From the NCBI RefSeq assembly GCF_901709675.1, contig NC_051100.1, forward strand, positions 8,838,786-8,902,785: DNA of 64,000 nucleotides, given 5' to 3'. The translations under genes and the position numbers were made by a program. Shown here piece after piece: positions 28,401-38,654 of the stretch. Source of the stretch: Syngnathus acus. Its lineage: Eukaryota; Chordata; Actinopteri; Syngnathiformes; Syngnathidae. The notes beneath the pieces are model-generated. The model was given only the letters and a program-made list of their open reading frames with translations. It had not been told where the DNA came from and ran no database searches. Numbering within the stretch: position 1 is the first letter of the stretch; each line of letters starts with the position of its first letter.

Positions 28401-28826
28401 TGTTCCAATGTACTCTAAATCTAGTCAATAAGCAAATGAAAAAACCCTTTTTTTTCCGATCTAAAGCTTTATAATTAATGGCCATTAATTAATTCCCAGC
28501 CATCTTCACTACTATTGTGAATACAAAATGGCTGTTTTACAGTGGTATGTTGCAGTAGTTTGTGCTTTAAGGGACTGAAAATTGTATGATTCAAATGGTC
28601 GCAGTCAAAACTATCCAAGGGTGTGTAGTTGTCTCATAGGCCATATACTATGCAAACTGCTATTCTGCCTAGAAATCAATGGAATGATATTTTCTTTTGT
28701 TTTGTTCTGTAGCTGCTGACCGGGACTCTGGATGGGAAGATAAGCCTGTTTGATCCCAGCAGCGGGCTCTGTCTGTCTCATGACACCAGCTCTGCTGCAC
28801 ATAACATCTCCAGAATGTCCATGTAA
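7475..28826 (+). CDS. wdr27: wdr27, WD repeat-containing protein 27, complete
   Basis: WD-repeat protein of poorly known function, presumably a scaffold. Coding exons: 7475-7612, 8261-8402, 8611-8735, 8849-8962, 9035-9086, 9162-9232, 9326-9413, 9503-9599, 9698-9789, 10015-10079, 10550-10662, 11056-11129, 13055-13124, 13314-13382, 13460-13563, 13676-13765, 14276-14403, 14617-14750, 14989-15086, 15415-15536, 17575-17672, 21220-21322, 23442-23540, 28713-28826. They sum to 2400 nt (799 residues; human about 827) with consistent phases. Diagnostic matches to human are TGHHGEITSMTFG, CSASADYIIVWN, AQFYYLDKFLLLALG, VNDF-like AINDFFAYIVL and DAHSRAVH. WD repeats fill residues 47-330 and 445-785. Between them is a Lys/Ser-rich linker (residues 370-445), which suggests two beta-propellers. 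The donor after 9232 is poor (GTTGCT). The start codon has no in-frame stop close upstream, so an earlier start is possible. Confidence 0.93.
11130..13054 (+). other. wdr27 intron 12 (1.9 kb)
   Basis: Separates the exons of the Lys-rich linker. No repeat family, RNA gene or further exon recognised; ordinary AT-rich intron sequence. Confidence 0.5.
15537..17574 (+). other. wdr27 intron 20 (2.0 kb)
   Basis: Starts after the exon encoding the AHSRAVHCITQNK block. It contains short open frames on both strands without recognisable similarity; nothing else seen. Confidence 0.5.
17673..21219 (+). other. wdr27 intron 21 (3.5 kb)
   Basis: Contains a G-rich stretch near 18700-18717, a GT/GC microsatellite near 19003-19030, the 121-bp tandem duplication at 20081-20320 and a C9 run near 20522. 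No gene recognised. Confidence 0.6.
20081..20320 (+). repeat. 121-bp tandem duplication, two copies
   Basis: Two adjacent copies, about 20081-20201 and 20202-20320. Both contain GGTGGCAGTGAGCCAAC, GAAGTCATTCCACGTTATTA and TTGATTGAAATGTAATCCTA in the same order, with scattered differences. It lies inside a wdr27 intron and is not coding. Confidence 0.9.
22290..22375 (+). repeat. Degenerate interspersed repeat, fish non-LTR/SINE tail type
   Basis: The order of words GGTGACCAGTTCACAATGTA, CTGCCTCTCGTCCAAAGTCA and TAGTGAGGATAAGCGG matches a repeat tail very common in teleost genomes (from memory). It sits in wdr27 intron 22. The family name is not claimed. Confidence 0.5.
23541..28712 (+). other. 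wdr27 last intron (5.2 kb)
   Basis: Largest wdr27 intron. It carries the 34-bp duplication, a degenerate stretch at 26020-26190 with AAAAAATCTGATTTGACCTA resembling a common fish MITE end, and a short sequence near 27585-27612 (GTGTCCCAATACTTGTGGAC) resembling a transposon terminal repeat. Several short open frames occur without recognisable homology. Confidence 0.5.
23824..23891 (+). repeat. 34-bp tandem duplication
   Basis: Two essentially identical 34-bp copies (23824-23857 and 23858-23891) sharing TCTATATTTACTGCTATGAG. The near identity suggests a recent duplication. It is inside wdr27 intron 23. Confidence 0.9.
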
Positions 28827-29440
28827 ACACAAGATGCTTCTGCAAAGGCCATTGAAGACCAACCTGTTTAATATTTACTTATTTCAAGCATTATGACGTA
28901 TTGTTACGGTCATTTTAATGTGGTCCCTTGTACAGCCTATAAAAAGATAGATCTTGTGGAGTGGTCAGGTTGACAAAAAATATCCACCAAATTTGCCCCA
29001 ATTTGTATTTTTGTAAATCCTCAATTTGACTGACGATTTGAGGTTTTCACCAGCCTTATTTAACTACAATGTCTTGCTATAATATTTCTCCAATTAGACA
29101 TAATTATAGCTAAATTAGCCAAAGACAATCCCATCAAGTTGCTCCCATCCATTTACCCCCAATGAGCATTGGGGCAGGTCAAGGATCAAAATGATGTAGA
29201 ACAGATGTAGTAGTGCATGGCTAGCTGTGATCACCACTTAGCACACGAGGTCCATGACGTCAACTGGGTGCAACCTGTGAGGCTGCCAGGCCCACAGATG
29301 CTGCTACTACTGCTTGTCGCATTGGGCTCGAACTTTTTTTCTCTCAGGCCAAACCAAAATGTCACACCTGCCTGCAAGGGTTCACAATGTAAGTTAGCGG
29401 GTTGCCATGGTTTCTGATGGACATAAATAAAACATTGCAT
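28827..29440 (+). other. Putative wdr27 3'UTR with poly(A) signal
   Basis: The first AATAAA downstream of the TAA stop is at 29426-29431, giving a 3'UTR of about 0.6 kb. This is inference; no transcript end can be seen directly. Confidence 0.4.
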
Positions 29441-30672
29441 GACCATTATTACTTTTTTGCCTCAAACATTTTACAGTTCTTGCAATGACTTATAACAATT
29501 GTCATTCAAACTTTTTGTGTTTTAAATTTAAATTGATTATTGTTTTATACTACGATGAAATCTGTCAAGACACTTTTCAGACCTTAAACCAGCCACAATT
29601 TTATTGAAGACAGAATGTAATCCTGAGAAGCAAACAAACAGACCCAACAGTGACACACAGTTGACTTATTTCATCATGAACAGTACAAAGGCAACTGAAT
29701 AGACCCACAGTGAAAGGAAAACACCACTAAACAACAAATAAAATCTTAAATTGAGAAGATTAAAAACTAATACCTTGGGAAAAATGTTCTTAACTACAAA
29801 AGTTAAGAATGAACTAGGGAAACAAGAACAAATAGTTCAACTAACGTCAATGGGGATAAACTATGAAAGGTTCCGAGAACAGGCGTTGGTAGCACATAAA
29901 CAATAGCCTGGTGTTTTCTGCATCTTCTGTGCCAAGAAGCTGACTATTATTAAATACAGGTGTACGCAGAAGACTCCGCCCATCCACATTCACCCAAGCA
30001 ACTAGAAAAACAAAACACATTCTAGAAAGTAGACAGATACTAACTAGATTATGACATCGTCGATTGCCTCATCGTCTTCAGGGGTCTTATAAACCCAATT
30101 TCCCAAAACTTGGGTTATTGTTTTATTCCAAAGTAAGAGTAAAAGTGAATTTAAGAAACGTCCAACATGGAATAACAAATGTGTTGCTACTTCACTTTTG
30201 AATGCCAATCAATGAGCTCTTTCCAACAATGTCTGTGACCATGCTCTACTTTTAACAACCACAAAAAGAAAACCCAACATTCATAATTAATATTCATTTT
30301 AACGACAGTTTATTGATTATATAACTTTATTTCAAGTAGGATTAAGTGGTGTCTTACTACGCTAAACCCCAGTTATAAGCTATTTATAGTTACCAAAGAG
30401 ACAATCAGGCTCACAACCAAAAATCAAGCAACCCTCATCGACTGTCTATAAATTAGACATACTCTATTTTATTTGGCTCTTTATCTGATCTTGAGGCTAA
30501 ACACAGTGATAAGTCATTCACTTGTCTCGCTTTGAGAAAAGTGCTCCCGTCGAGTAATATGTGCACAAATGCAGATGTTGTGCTATTTGAGTAAGTAACC
30601 AAAATAAGAGAGTAGATCTGAAGACACATAAGATTTATTGAGTGACTAGGTCGCTTGGTTTTGTCTAATACC

Positions 30673-30714
30673 GTGTGTGTGTGTGTGCGTGCGTATTGCG
30701 CGCGTGTGTGTATG
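30673..30714 (+). repeat. TG/CG-rich dinucleotide microsatellite
   Basis: Alternating purine-pyrimidine run of GT with interspersed GC steps over about 42 bp, a likely variable simple repeat. Confidence 0.8.
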
Positions 30715-31470
30715 CCACAAGATGAACTGGCAAAGTTGACTTTGCCCTGTCATAGTGAGCTTTACTGTTCCTGCATACAGCAGCAGCTTTCTGCCGGGAC
30801 AAACACTCATAAATTGTCTCCATTTATGTGGCCAGGTCTTTTCTCCATTTCATTGTGTTGGAATGTGCGTCAGTATATGCGATTGTAGGCCTACTCTATT
30901 TTTACTGTATGAATTAAAGTTGTAAGATGGCGACTCAGTGAGCTTGTGCGGGATATTTAGATTACAACGCACAAGAGAATTCTTTGTCCGTGTGAGGTCA
31001 TCGTGGGTGCACTTTCGCCATTGATGTCATCAAAAAAGCAGCATGTGTTTATCCTTCCGCCACACCCGAACATTCTAACATCTGGTCTAAAGTGTGATTT
31101 CCTGCAATGTTTTCAATGAAATGAGAAAAATTCTTGTTTGACTCCAGTTTTCCGAGTAATGGCACACAGATTTAATGTATGACAGAACAGGGCGGCCACA
31201 TTTTGAGATGCAATAAATCCTGAGCGGTGATGCTTTCGGTTTGTTTGCTACCACTCTGGTTTAGGACATTGCACCTCCAATGTTGAACTCTGAAATTCAA
31301 ATTTGTGTTTTTCTTAGGAAACAATACAAATACAGTGTGTTAAATTGGTATCTTCATAAAAACCGAACATACAATGTTGAATATTTTAATCCTCTGCCAA
31401 GTCTAAAGATAAATTCATCACATGTAATGATTTGTCAAATTCTAAGTTTGTAAGACCATAGGAACAGTTA

Positions 31471-31807
31471 CCGTATTTTCCACACTATAAGGCGCACCTT
31501 CAATGAATGGCCCATTTTAAAACTTTGTCCATATATAAGGCGCACCGGATTATAAGGGGCATAGAATAAATAACTCAAGGTTGCTCAAAAGTGAAAACAA
31601 TAACAATATATCAATAACTCAACGTTGCTCAAACGTTAATATCACACAACACACAAAATAAACACATTAAGCTTACTTTAATAAATTTGTCCTCATCCAC
31701 GAATCCATATTGGTCCATATATAAAGCGCACCGGATTATAAGGCGCACTGTCGGCTTGGGGGAAAATTTGAGGTTTTTAGGTGCGCCTTATAGTGCGGAA
31801 AATACGG
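31471..31807 (+). mobile_element. 337-bp TA-flanked MITE with about 30-bp terminal inverted repeats
   Basis: The left end CCGTATTTTCCACACTATAA is matched inverted at the right end (revcomp CCGTATTTTCCGCACTATAA), and pairing continues through GGCGCACC. TA lies on both sides (31469-31470, 31808-31809), as expected for Tc1/mariner-type target duplication. There is no coding capacity. Inside are two direct copies of a TIR-like word (31528-31557 and 31714-31743, with CGCACCGGATTATAAGG) and a second direct repeat with ATAACTCAA and GTTGCTCAAA at 31570-31590 and 31614-31634, so the element looks built from duplicated ends. Confidence 0.9.
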
Positions 31808-33949
31808 TAATTTGACTTGAGAAGTTCTGCTGCCCTTCCATACCATGAATACAAAATCAGTGTAGCATTGTCCCCATTCAAACTCAGATTATTCTCTTTA
31901 AGTGTTTGAGTTGAAGTCAAAATGAAGGGTGGGGGAATATTTGCAGACAGTGTCATACAACTGTGACTCATTCTGTTCTCACACAAAGCTTTCCAATTGT
32001 CGTATAAATTCATGAACAAATTTAACAAGTATCAACTTTGATTAGATGTTTATTTGGTTGGGATGTGTCACATTGTCCCACAACAAAGCTTGTCACGTTT
32101 CTTGGGGGTCTCTTACTTGTTCAAAAGGTCCATTTTAAAATTGAGAGTGGGTCCATCCAAGCTATCTCATCTACTCTTGTGTTATTTTACGAGACTTTAC
32201 TGGCTTGTGACTGCACCCACAATTTGTTTCTGATCACACTAACCGCTGTCAAATAGCATGATACTATCTTTCAGCAATTTGATATGACATAATAGTCCAA
32301 ACCAGCAAAGGGAGATGTCTAATTGTCACCACTGTTTAAAAAGAAAAAAAAAAAACAGATTCCAAATCCAATCCACCCAGTTAGTCACAATTTAGATTTG
32401 GTGTGCCACCCCGATAAATTTAACGTGACCCCGGCCATCTTATTGTCACAAATGAATGAGAAGGTAAATTGTATTCTTAATTGTAAAAAGCAAGTTAACC
32501 CCTAAAACTAAAAAAGTCTTTCCTAACTTTAATAGCATGTGATGGTTGTGGATGTGAATCTTCTTGCTTTGTGTAACTTGTCTTCTCACATTCATTTCTT
32601 AACAGCCCTATTGAAGCCCAGGCCTTTTTTTTTTTTAAATGAGTCTTACAAAAAGCCAAAGAAAAAACCAAAACACTGAATTAATTGGTGGTTCAAAGCT
32701 TTACTGAATGAACTGAGGTCTCAAAAATTTGAGCCTTAAGATTAATTTTTTTTATAATTACTATCTTACTGGAATGTGAGTGAAAACCCACACAAACTCC
32801 AACTTGATGTTTTTTTCCCTTCAATCATATTTGAATAATTAAATATTCAACACAGTCAATTTTAAAATTTCTCCTTTTCCAACTCTCATTCCAATCATGT
32901 GTTCCATGAACGTTTGCTCGTACGACTATTAGTTATTCCTTCCCGTTCTTGCCAAACGCTTCCTCAGCATGTATTTGGAAGGATTAATTGCATGTGTGTT
33001 TACAACTACTGTTACCGGGAAACCTTGACAGCCACAGTTGATGATGGTTAGCATCAGGCGGCGAAGCCTATTAATAAAAGGTTACGTTTTTGATTAGTTC
33101 TATCCTTTGGTATTTGATTGCGTCTTTAAAATACTGACATATTTACTTTTTGGGAAGGAAAAAAAAAAACGTGTTAAGATACTTTGGCTCAAGAAAGAAG
33201 AAGCTCTTCCATCAGTCTGCAAAATGGGACGGCTTTTTAACAACTTGATGACGCACTTTGTCTGGATTCCAGGTTCCGACGGTCGCATCCCCAGAATTGG
33301 GACACAAAATCTCTTCTGATTTAATTGGCGGACCACCTCGAAGTGAAGGTGTCATTGAATCTTATTGAGTAGCATTTCTCAGTCTCATATTCTGTCCTTG
33401 AACTTCTCTTTTCCGGTCGCGTGGTTACTATCACCTGCTTGACAAGTTCAGCTTGATGCTCTATTTCTTTTTGGCGCCCGCTTTTAAATCCCCTCAAATT
33501 AGCTCCAAGTAAGGAAAATCTTCTTCAGCTCCCACTGTGCTCATTTCTCCAAATGACAAATGTGACTCACACGCTCATTTACCTTGAATGTTTAAAAGGT
33601 TCGGTGAATCCACAGAAGCCAACTACAAAACCTGGAGTTAATAATAAGCAGGAAATTCTTCACTTCGAACATTCTGTATTCGATCTATGATTTGTCCGAA
33701 GTGAACTTCAATGAACCTTGGTGTAGGAGATGAGCGATTAAAACTGCAATGGAAAAAATGTCAAATCTGTGGATAATGGATTAACTAATTTGACATCATT
33801 CTGTCAATATTGATTATTATTATCAACTCTTATCATTTTTGGGTTCTTTGGACCGAATCGTGGGGTTAGGCTAGACTTTTTGTATTCCAAAAGATTACAC
33901 TGGAACCTCCACACATTTGCGGTTGATGGAAAAACTATTTTGCAGCCAT

Positions 33950-34045
33950 TCAATTATTCTTTGTACACCTTATCCTTTTTAGTATCAGAGAGCTACAGCC
34001 TATCACATCTACACCCTAGACTGGTCGCTAGTCAACCACAGGGTC
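33950..34045 (-). repeat. Degenerate interspersed repeat tail
   Basis: AGCCTATCACATCTACACCC followed by TAGACTGGTCGCTAGTCAAC resembles the fish repeat tail seen in the other orientation at 22290-22375. It is strongly diverged. Confidence 0.4.
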
Positions 34046-35033
34046 CATAAAAAAATAAATAAATAAAAAAGAGCGGAAACTGAAGTCAAGCTGCATATGT
34101 ACACAAGTCAGAGTAAATCCCTACATTTGCAAAAGACACAATTTTCTCAATAATATAACAATGGATGTTCATTGTAAATATTAATCGAAGCTATTGTGTG
34201 AAATAATGTATTCATATTTCATTCAGTGTGACAATGTTTCATCCAAATGGTGATAGGCTGGATTTTTAAGGTCAATAAAGAAGACATTGTTGCTTTAAGT
34301 TGTAATGCGGTTGAATACAGTTGTAATGCTGTAACCAAGGTGGTCAGTTTAAGGATTATAAGTGAGCACACAGCTTTATTATTCACCTCCATGCACCGTG
34401 ACCACATAGAGTATGACGATATTATGAAGGATCTGAGCGAGGCTGCAGCACCTCCTGTGCCCAGGGACCCAAGGCCAAAGCTCCTCCTCCTCTTCATCCA
34501 CCTCCTCTGCCGCATAAGGAGATCACTCTTACTTTCTTCTCTCTCACATAATACACACATCAAGGTACAGCCTCGTCCACACATAGTCATAATTGTTGAT
34601 GAAAGTTCTTTTCCAGATTTCACGTGTAGAATGACACCAAACTTCTCCAAGTTGGTAAGCTCTTATAAACTTTTATCTGACTGCTCTGCTTTACAGTAAA
34701 TCCACGCAACCCATCAGCACAAGCAGGGAAATGTGAAGTCTGGAAGTCATTATGGGATGATTGCATCTCACAAATGAAAATGCAATTGGGGTGGGGGTGA
34801 GTAGAAGAAGTGAAATGGTGGTTGTTCTCCCACATATACTGTATGTAAACCTGAAATTAGAAAATTATGCGTTGACCCCCCCCACCCCCCCCTCCCATTT
34901 TACATGTACCGTAACCGTATTAGGGACAGTGCTGCAAGGTTACTATGACAACAATATGCATCCTGCATTTGCAATATGGATTAGAGGGTGGGAAAGACAT
35001 TGCAGTATACATTTCTCAATGAAGTTTCTCATT

Positions 35034-35110
35034 GAAGGTGGCTCAGTGTGTCATTGCCATGAGGTTCTGGGTTTGAATCCAAACACCAAATGGTACAGCA
35101 GCCTACGCTC
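35034..35110 (+). mobile_element. tRNA-like SINE head fragment, degenerate
   Basis: GGTGGCTCAGTGTGTCATTG followed by GGTTCTGGGTTTGAATCC resembles a decayed tRNA-derived SINE head with a box-B-like GGGTTTGAATCC. No tail or target duplication was found. Confidence 0.45.
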
Positions 35111-36727
35111 CCGAAAATGTGGACTCGTCGTTATACATTGGTATAAATACGAATGTTGTAATGTTATAACAACTTTCTAAATTTGGTAAATTGAAGCTTA
35201 TATTGTCAGTCAGTTGTAGGATGAACAGTCAAGTGTTTTTTTTTTCAGAGAGCCAAGATGTTTGGTCCATATGTAATTTGTTTTGAATCGAGCCAAAAGA
35301 TAAACACATTCAGTGGCTTGTCTTGAAATCTGGAACATTTTGCACTCTAAGTCTTGTTACGATTTTGCTGATTGTGTACTTTCTTAGTCTCTGAGGCTTT
35401 GATTGGTTGTCAGGCTAGTGCGGTTCCCATGTCTGAACAATAAACTGTGTCATCAGGTCAAAGGCGGGGTTCATGGGAAGAGAATAAGTGTTTAAAGTGA
35501 GGCAAAAAACAAAAAAGCATATTAGACAGTGAAATGAATCATCACTATTTGGACAGAAATGATCCAATATTTTGTCCCTTTTAAAACAGTACAACCACAC
35601 CCTCACTGTGTTCTGTTACACCCATGGTTTGCACATGCAAGAAAATTAAAAGAGAACAAATAATAGAATAAACAAGACCCCTAAATGTTAAGAGTATGCC
35701 ACTCATTACAGGCTAATTGTGAAAACGTTTTTTTGACACATGACCTCACGAGCAGTTACTCTGAGCTTCCGTGACTAAAGTCTTCACATTGACGACTGCT
35801 TTTCCTAATGTTTACATATTTAACATTTGACTTCAAAATGCACATAGAACCGAAAATCCATTTGGGAGATTGTGCAAGAATATTTTATAGTGCCAGCCCT
35901 TGAAGCCAAATGTGGTTCATTGCTATTGCTCACTTTTTTGGCAGGATCTTCGCCTAAAGTCTGTTTGAAGTAAATCCTCATGAAATAAATGATTCTCATC
36001 ATTCCCCAAACGATTATATTATCGACTCTCACGTCACACGTGTGTGTGTGTCTCACCTGCTTGCAGTATTTCAAAATTCTCAGAAGCCAGACGCGTGTTC
36101 TCAAGTTGTACCCGAATGTTCTGTGTTTGTGTTTTTTTAATGTTAAAAATACTTAAAAACCTCAACGGTGAGGTCACAGTTTGGAGAAGACACATGGAAT
36201 CTGCAGTTGTTTATCAGCCTTAAGTGACACCAGTTTGCATCTCTAGAGCGAGTGCCCGTTGATCTTGGTGATTCACACTCAACATTTGCGAAATGATCAT
36301 ATGGAAACAGTTTAAAAGTGTTATATGAAGTATTATTTTGTTTAAGATTAACTATCCATTTTTATGATCTTTTCAATGGAACTATAGTGCTAATGTTACC
36401 CTGGTTCTTCTTTGCAATAATTAAGATCAGTCTATGTGGCTTGGGATTGACTGATTAGCAATCAATCATGTACACGGAAAAAAAAAAAAAAGTTGTGTTT
36501 TTAGCGGTTAAAAAAGTCCTTTAAGTAAGGACAACTTTTGAAGATAAATGATCAACATTTATGGCCATAGTGTTTGTTAGCGCAACAAAAGAAGCAATTT
36601 ATTTGCTCCAAAACAAGTTGTTTTTACTCATATCTTTAGGTTTGGCAAGGGACAATTATTTCTGTACTAAAGCCTGGATTGAAATGGAAAATTTGGAACC
36701 TTCAATTAACCTACCATGTATGTGTAA

Positions 36728-36830
36728 GAGGAAGCCCGGGTACATGATAAAATCCACGAAAGCAAGATTCGAACTGACCTCAGAACTATGAGGCAGACGT
36801 GCCAACAACTAACCCGTCGTTCCGCTTATG
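36728..36830 (-). mobile_element. tRNA-like SINE fragment, minus orientation
   Basis: The reverse complement reads GCGGAACGACGGGTTAGTTG, then CTGCCTCATAGTTCTGAGGT and CAGTTCGAATCTTGC. This is the layout of the ubiquitous fish tRNA-derived repeat with a box-B-like GTTCGAATC. Decayed copy, no tail resolved. Confidence 0.5.
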
Positions 36831-37494
36831 ATGCATTTATACTTTACTGAAATGCTTCTAAGATTTCAGGCTTTAAGAGTATAATTGACAGTTGTGAGAC
36901 CACGTTTTCTTCTTCCAATCCCTTTTTGAAGCTTTCCCACCCTTTGTTGTGGGATGTTTTTCATCATGCATACCCGTTCTACATCTAATTATTCACTATT
37001 GCTTTAAAGACAAATAAGAAACTGTCCGTACTTTCTTTTGTTCCTGAAATGGAATGTAAATTGGCAGTGGCGTTTGATGCTCTTGAGATGTAACCCGTTG
37101 CGTAGATCCATGTCCATTCCTTGTAGCCCCTCTGCAGGACTCCAAGAATGAGATGCAATATCAGCTTTTATTTCTCTGACACCACAGAGGGAAGCCTTGG
37201 CAAAATCCTGACGATCTCCAGACGCTACATGCTGCTTGCAAGCAAAGTGGAAACATCCAAAGTAGCTATTGTATTAGATTTTTTTCTTTTTCTTTTGTCA
37301 AGTCTCACATTGCAGAAATAGCAAGAATTCTTTTGGGGGGGATTTATAGGCTTCCAATAGCTTTGGAGTTGGAACATCTTCAAGTGCACTCTCATCAAAG
37401 ACACCATGTTCATCTATTCTTCTCCAATATTCAATGTAAGCCTGGAGAAAATTCATTTGCAGTGAAACAACAAGTAGCTGACGACATCAAACTA

Positions 37495-37827
37495 CAGTAA
37501 TCCCTCGTTTATCGCGGATAATTGGTTCCAAAAAACACCCGCGATAAGTGAAATCCGCGAAGTACGGTCACCAACAAGAAGTACTGGGCAGGATAACGAG
37601 TTAGCGGAAAGATACTAATTCGCGATCGTGCTCACACGCGAAAACTGACTTCTAAAGGAATGTAAACGAACATTTGGAGCAATACTACATTGTCCTAAAG
37701 GTTAGACACGTTTCCTCAATTTAGAAGTTTTATTTTGACTTTTAAATGTTTTTTTTAATTTGGAAAAAAAAATCCACGATGTAGTGAAGCCGCGATAAAC
37801 GAAACGCGACATAGCGAGGGATCACTG
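37495..37827 (+). mobile_element. 333-bp pogo/Tigger-like MITE
   Basis: The left end CAGTAATCCCTCGTTTATCG and the reverse complement of the right end CAGTGATCCCTCGCTATGTC form a terminal inverted repeat of about 23 bp. Internal GCGATAAGTGAAATCCGCG and CCGCGATAAACGAA are typical of the Tigger-type families that begin CAGT..TCCCTCG. TA is present on the left (37493-37494); the right flank is TG, probably a mutated TA. No transposase is encoded. It ends about 530 bp before the thbs2 TATA box. Confidence 0.85.
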
Positions 37828-37830
37828 TGT

Positions 37831-37896
37831 TTGATTAAATAAGCCACGAATGGGGAATATGTCAATTTGATCAAATAAGCCATGAATGGGGAATAT
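37831..37896 (+). repeat. 30-bp direct repeat beside the MITE
   Basis: Two copies (37831-37860 and 37867-37896) sharing AATAAGCCA and GAATGGGGAATAT, with two mismatches and a 6-bp spacer, immediately right of the MITE end. Confidence 0.85.
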
Positions 37897-38357
37897 CTTG
37901 TTTCTCGGAATCTGTTCCGTCATCATTGTTACTACTGGCTGGTTGACGTACTTTGACATTTCTGCTGTCCCTGTTTTTTTAATGCCTTAAATTCTTAAAA
38001 TATCAATCACCCCACTTCTTGCCCCAAGTCAGCCCTATTAGATCCACATCACAATAAATAACTCTAGATTCTAATTGAACAGACAGTCAGACACTGATCA
38101 GAAAGTGCAGCTAGACAAATAGTGAAACTCTTTTTCCTCGTAAAAGTGAATTTAAATGAATGGGGGAGTGGATGCCATGGGGCGGATGGGCATGGGGAAG
38201 GCATCATTTCTGTGAGCGTGGGTAGCGCGCACGCGTGTTCGTAAAGCGCATGATGCGATCGGAAGGTAATTATGTAACTTTGGCTCCTCGCAGCCCATCA
38301 CAAGCGGGTCACAGTGGCTAGATTTGATTGACAGCCCTCCTTCCCCCGAGGGCGCAC

Positions 38358-38363
38358 TATAAG
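38358..38363 (+). promoter_or_regulatory. thbs2 TATA box
   Basis: TATAAG in a GC-rich setting (CGCACTATAAGAGGCGGG), 297 bp upstream of the thbs2 ATG and 142 bp before the donor of a noncoding exon. This places transcription start near 38385-38392 (inferred). Confidence 0.7.
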
Positions 38364-38387
38364 AGGCGGGAGGAGTGGCTCTGTCCT

Positions 38388-38505
38388 CCAGTCTGTGGAT
38401 GTAGTCACTAGGAGTGGGATCTCCTGCTCCGGTACTGGAGGTGCCGTTGTCATATCGCCTAAACTTTTCTTTTTCAACATCATTGCTGGATTTACACATT
38501 TTTAG
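38388..38505 (+). other. thbs2 noncoding exon 1 (5' end approximate)
   Basis: Begins about 30 bp after the TATA box by inference and ends at 38505, followed by the strong donor GTAAGT. The next acceptor, after 38649, opens the exon with the start codon. A noncoding first exon matches the known THBS2 gene structure. Confidence 0.6.
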
Positions 38506-38654
38506 GTAAGTTTTTCTGCTTTTGCAAAGTCGCGTGCGGATACTAGATAATACATAAAAGCTTGTCAAAATACAGTTTTATTGCATTGATTAAAAAATAA
38601 TAATGTATTTTAATTAATAGTGTTTTTAATATTGCTGTTGTGTTCGAAGGCAAT

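Larger units (their letters stand above)
29441..38357. other. wdr27-thbs2 intergenic region (8.9 kb)
   Basis: No gene recognised. Contents listed separately: a TG microsatellite, a 337-bp MITE, a repeat-tail fragment, an unexplained pair of open frames at 34.2-34.7 kb, two tRNA-like SINE fragments, a 333-bp MITE and a 30-bp direct repeat. The rest is AT-rich sequence. Upstream thbs2 enhancers could be here but none can be called from one sequence. Confidence 0.6.

Noticed and set aside
35036-35110. Possible tRNA gene
   Set aside because: A box-B-like word is present but no cloverleaf can be drawn and the context matches a decayed SINE.
38152-38568. 138-codon minus-strand open frame over the thbs2 promoter and first exon
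   Set aside because: No recognisable protein; it spans the TATA box, noncoding exon and first intron of thbs2 and is explained by local GC richness.
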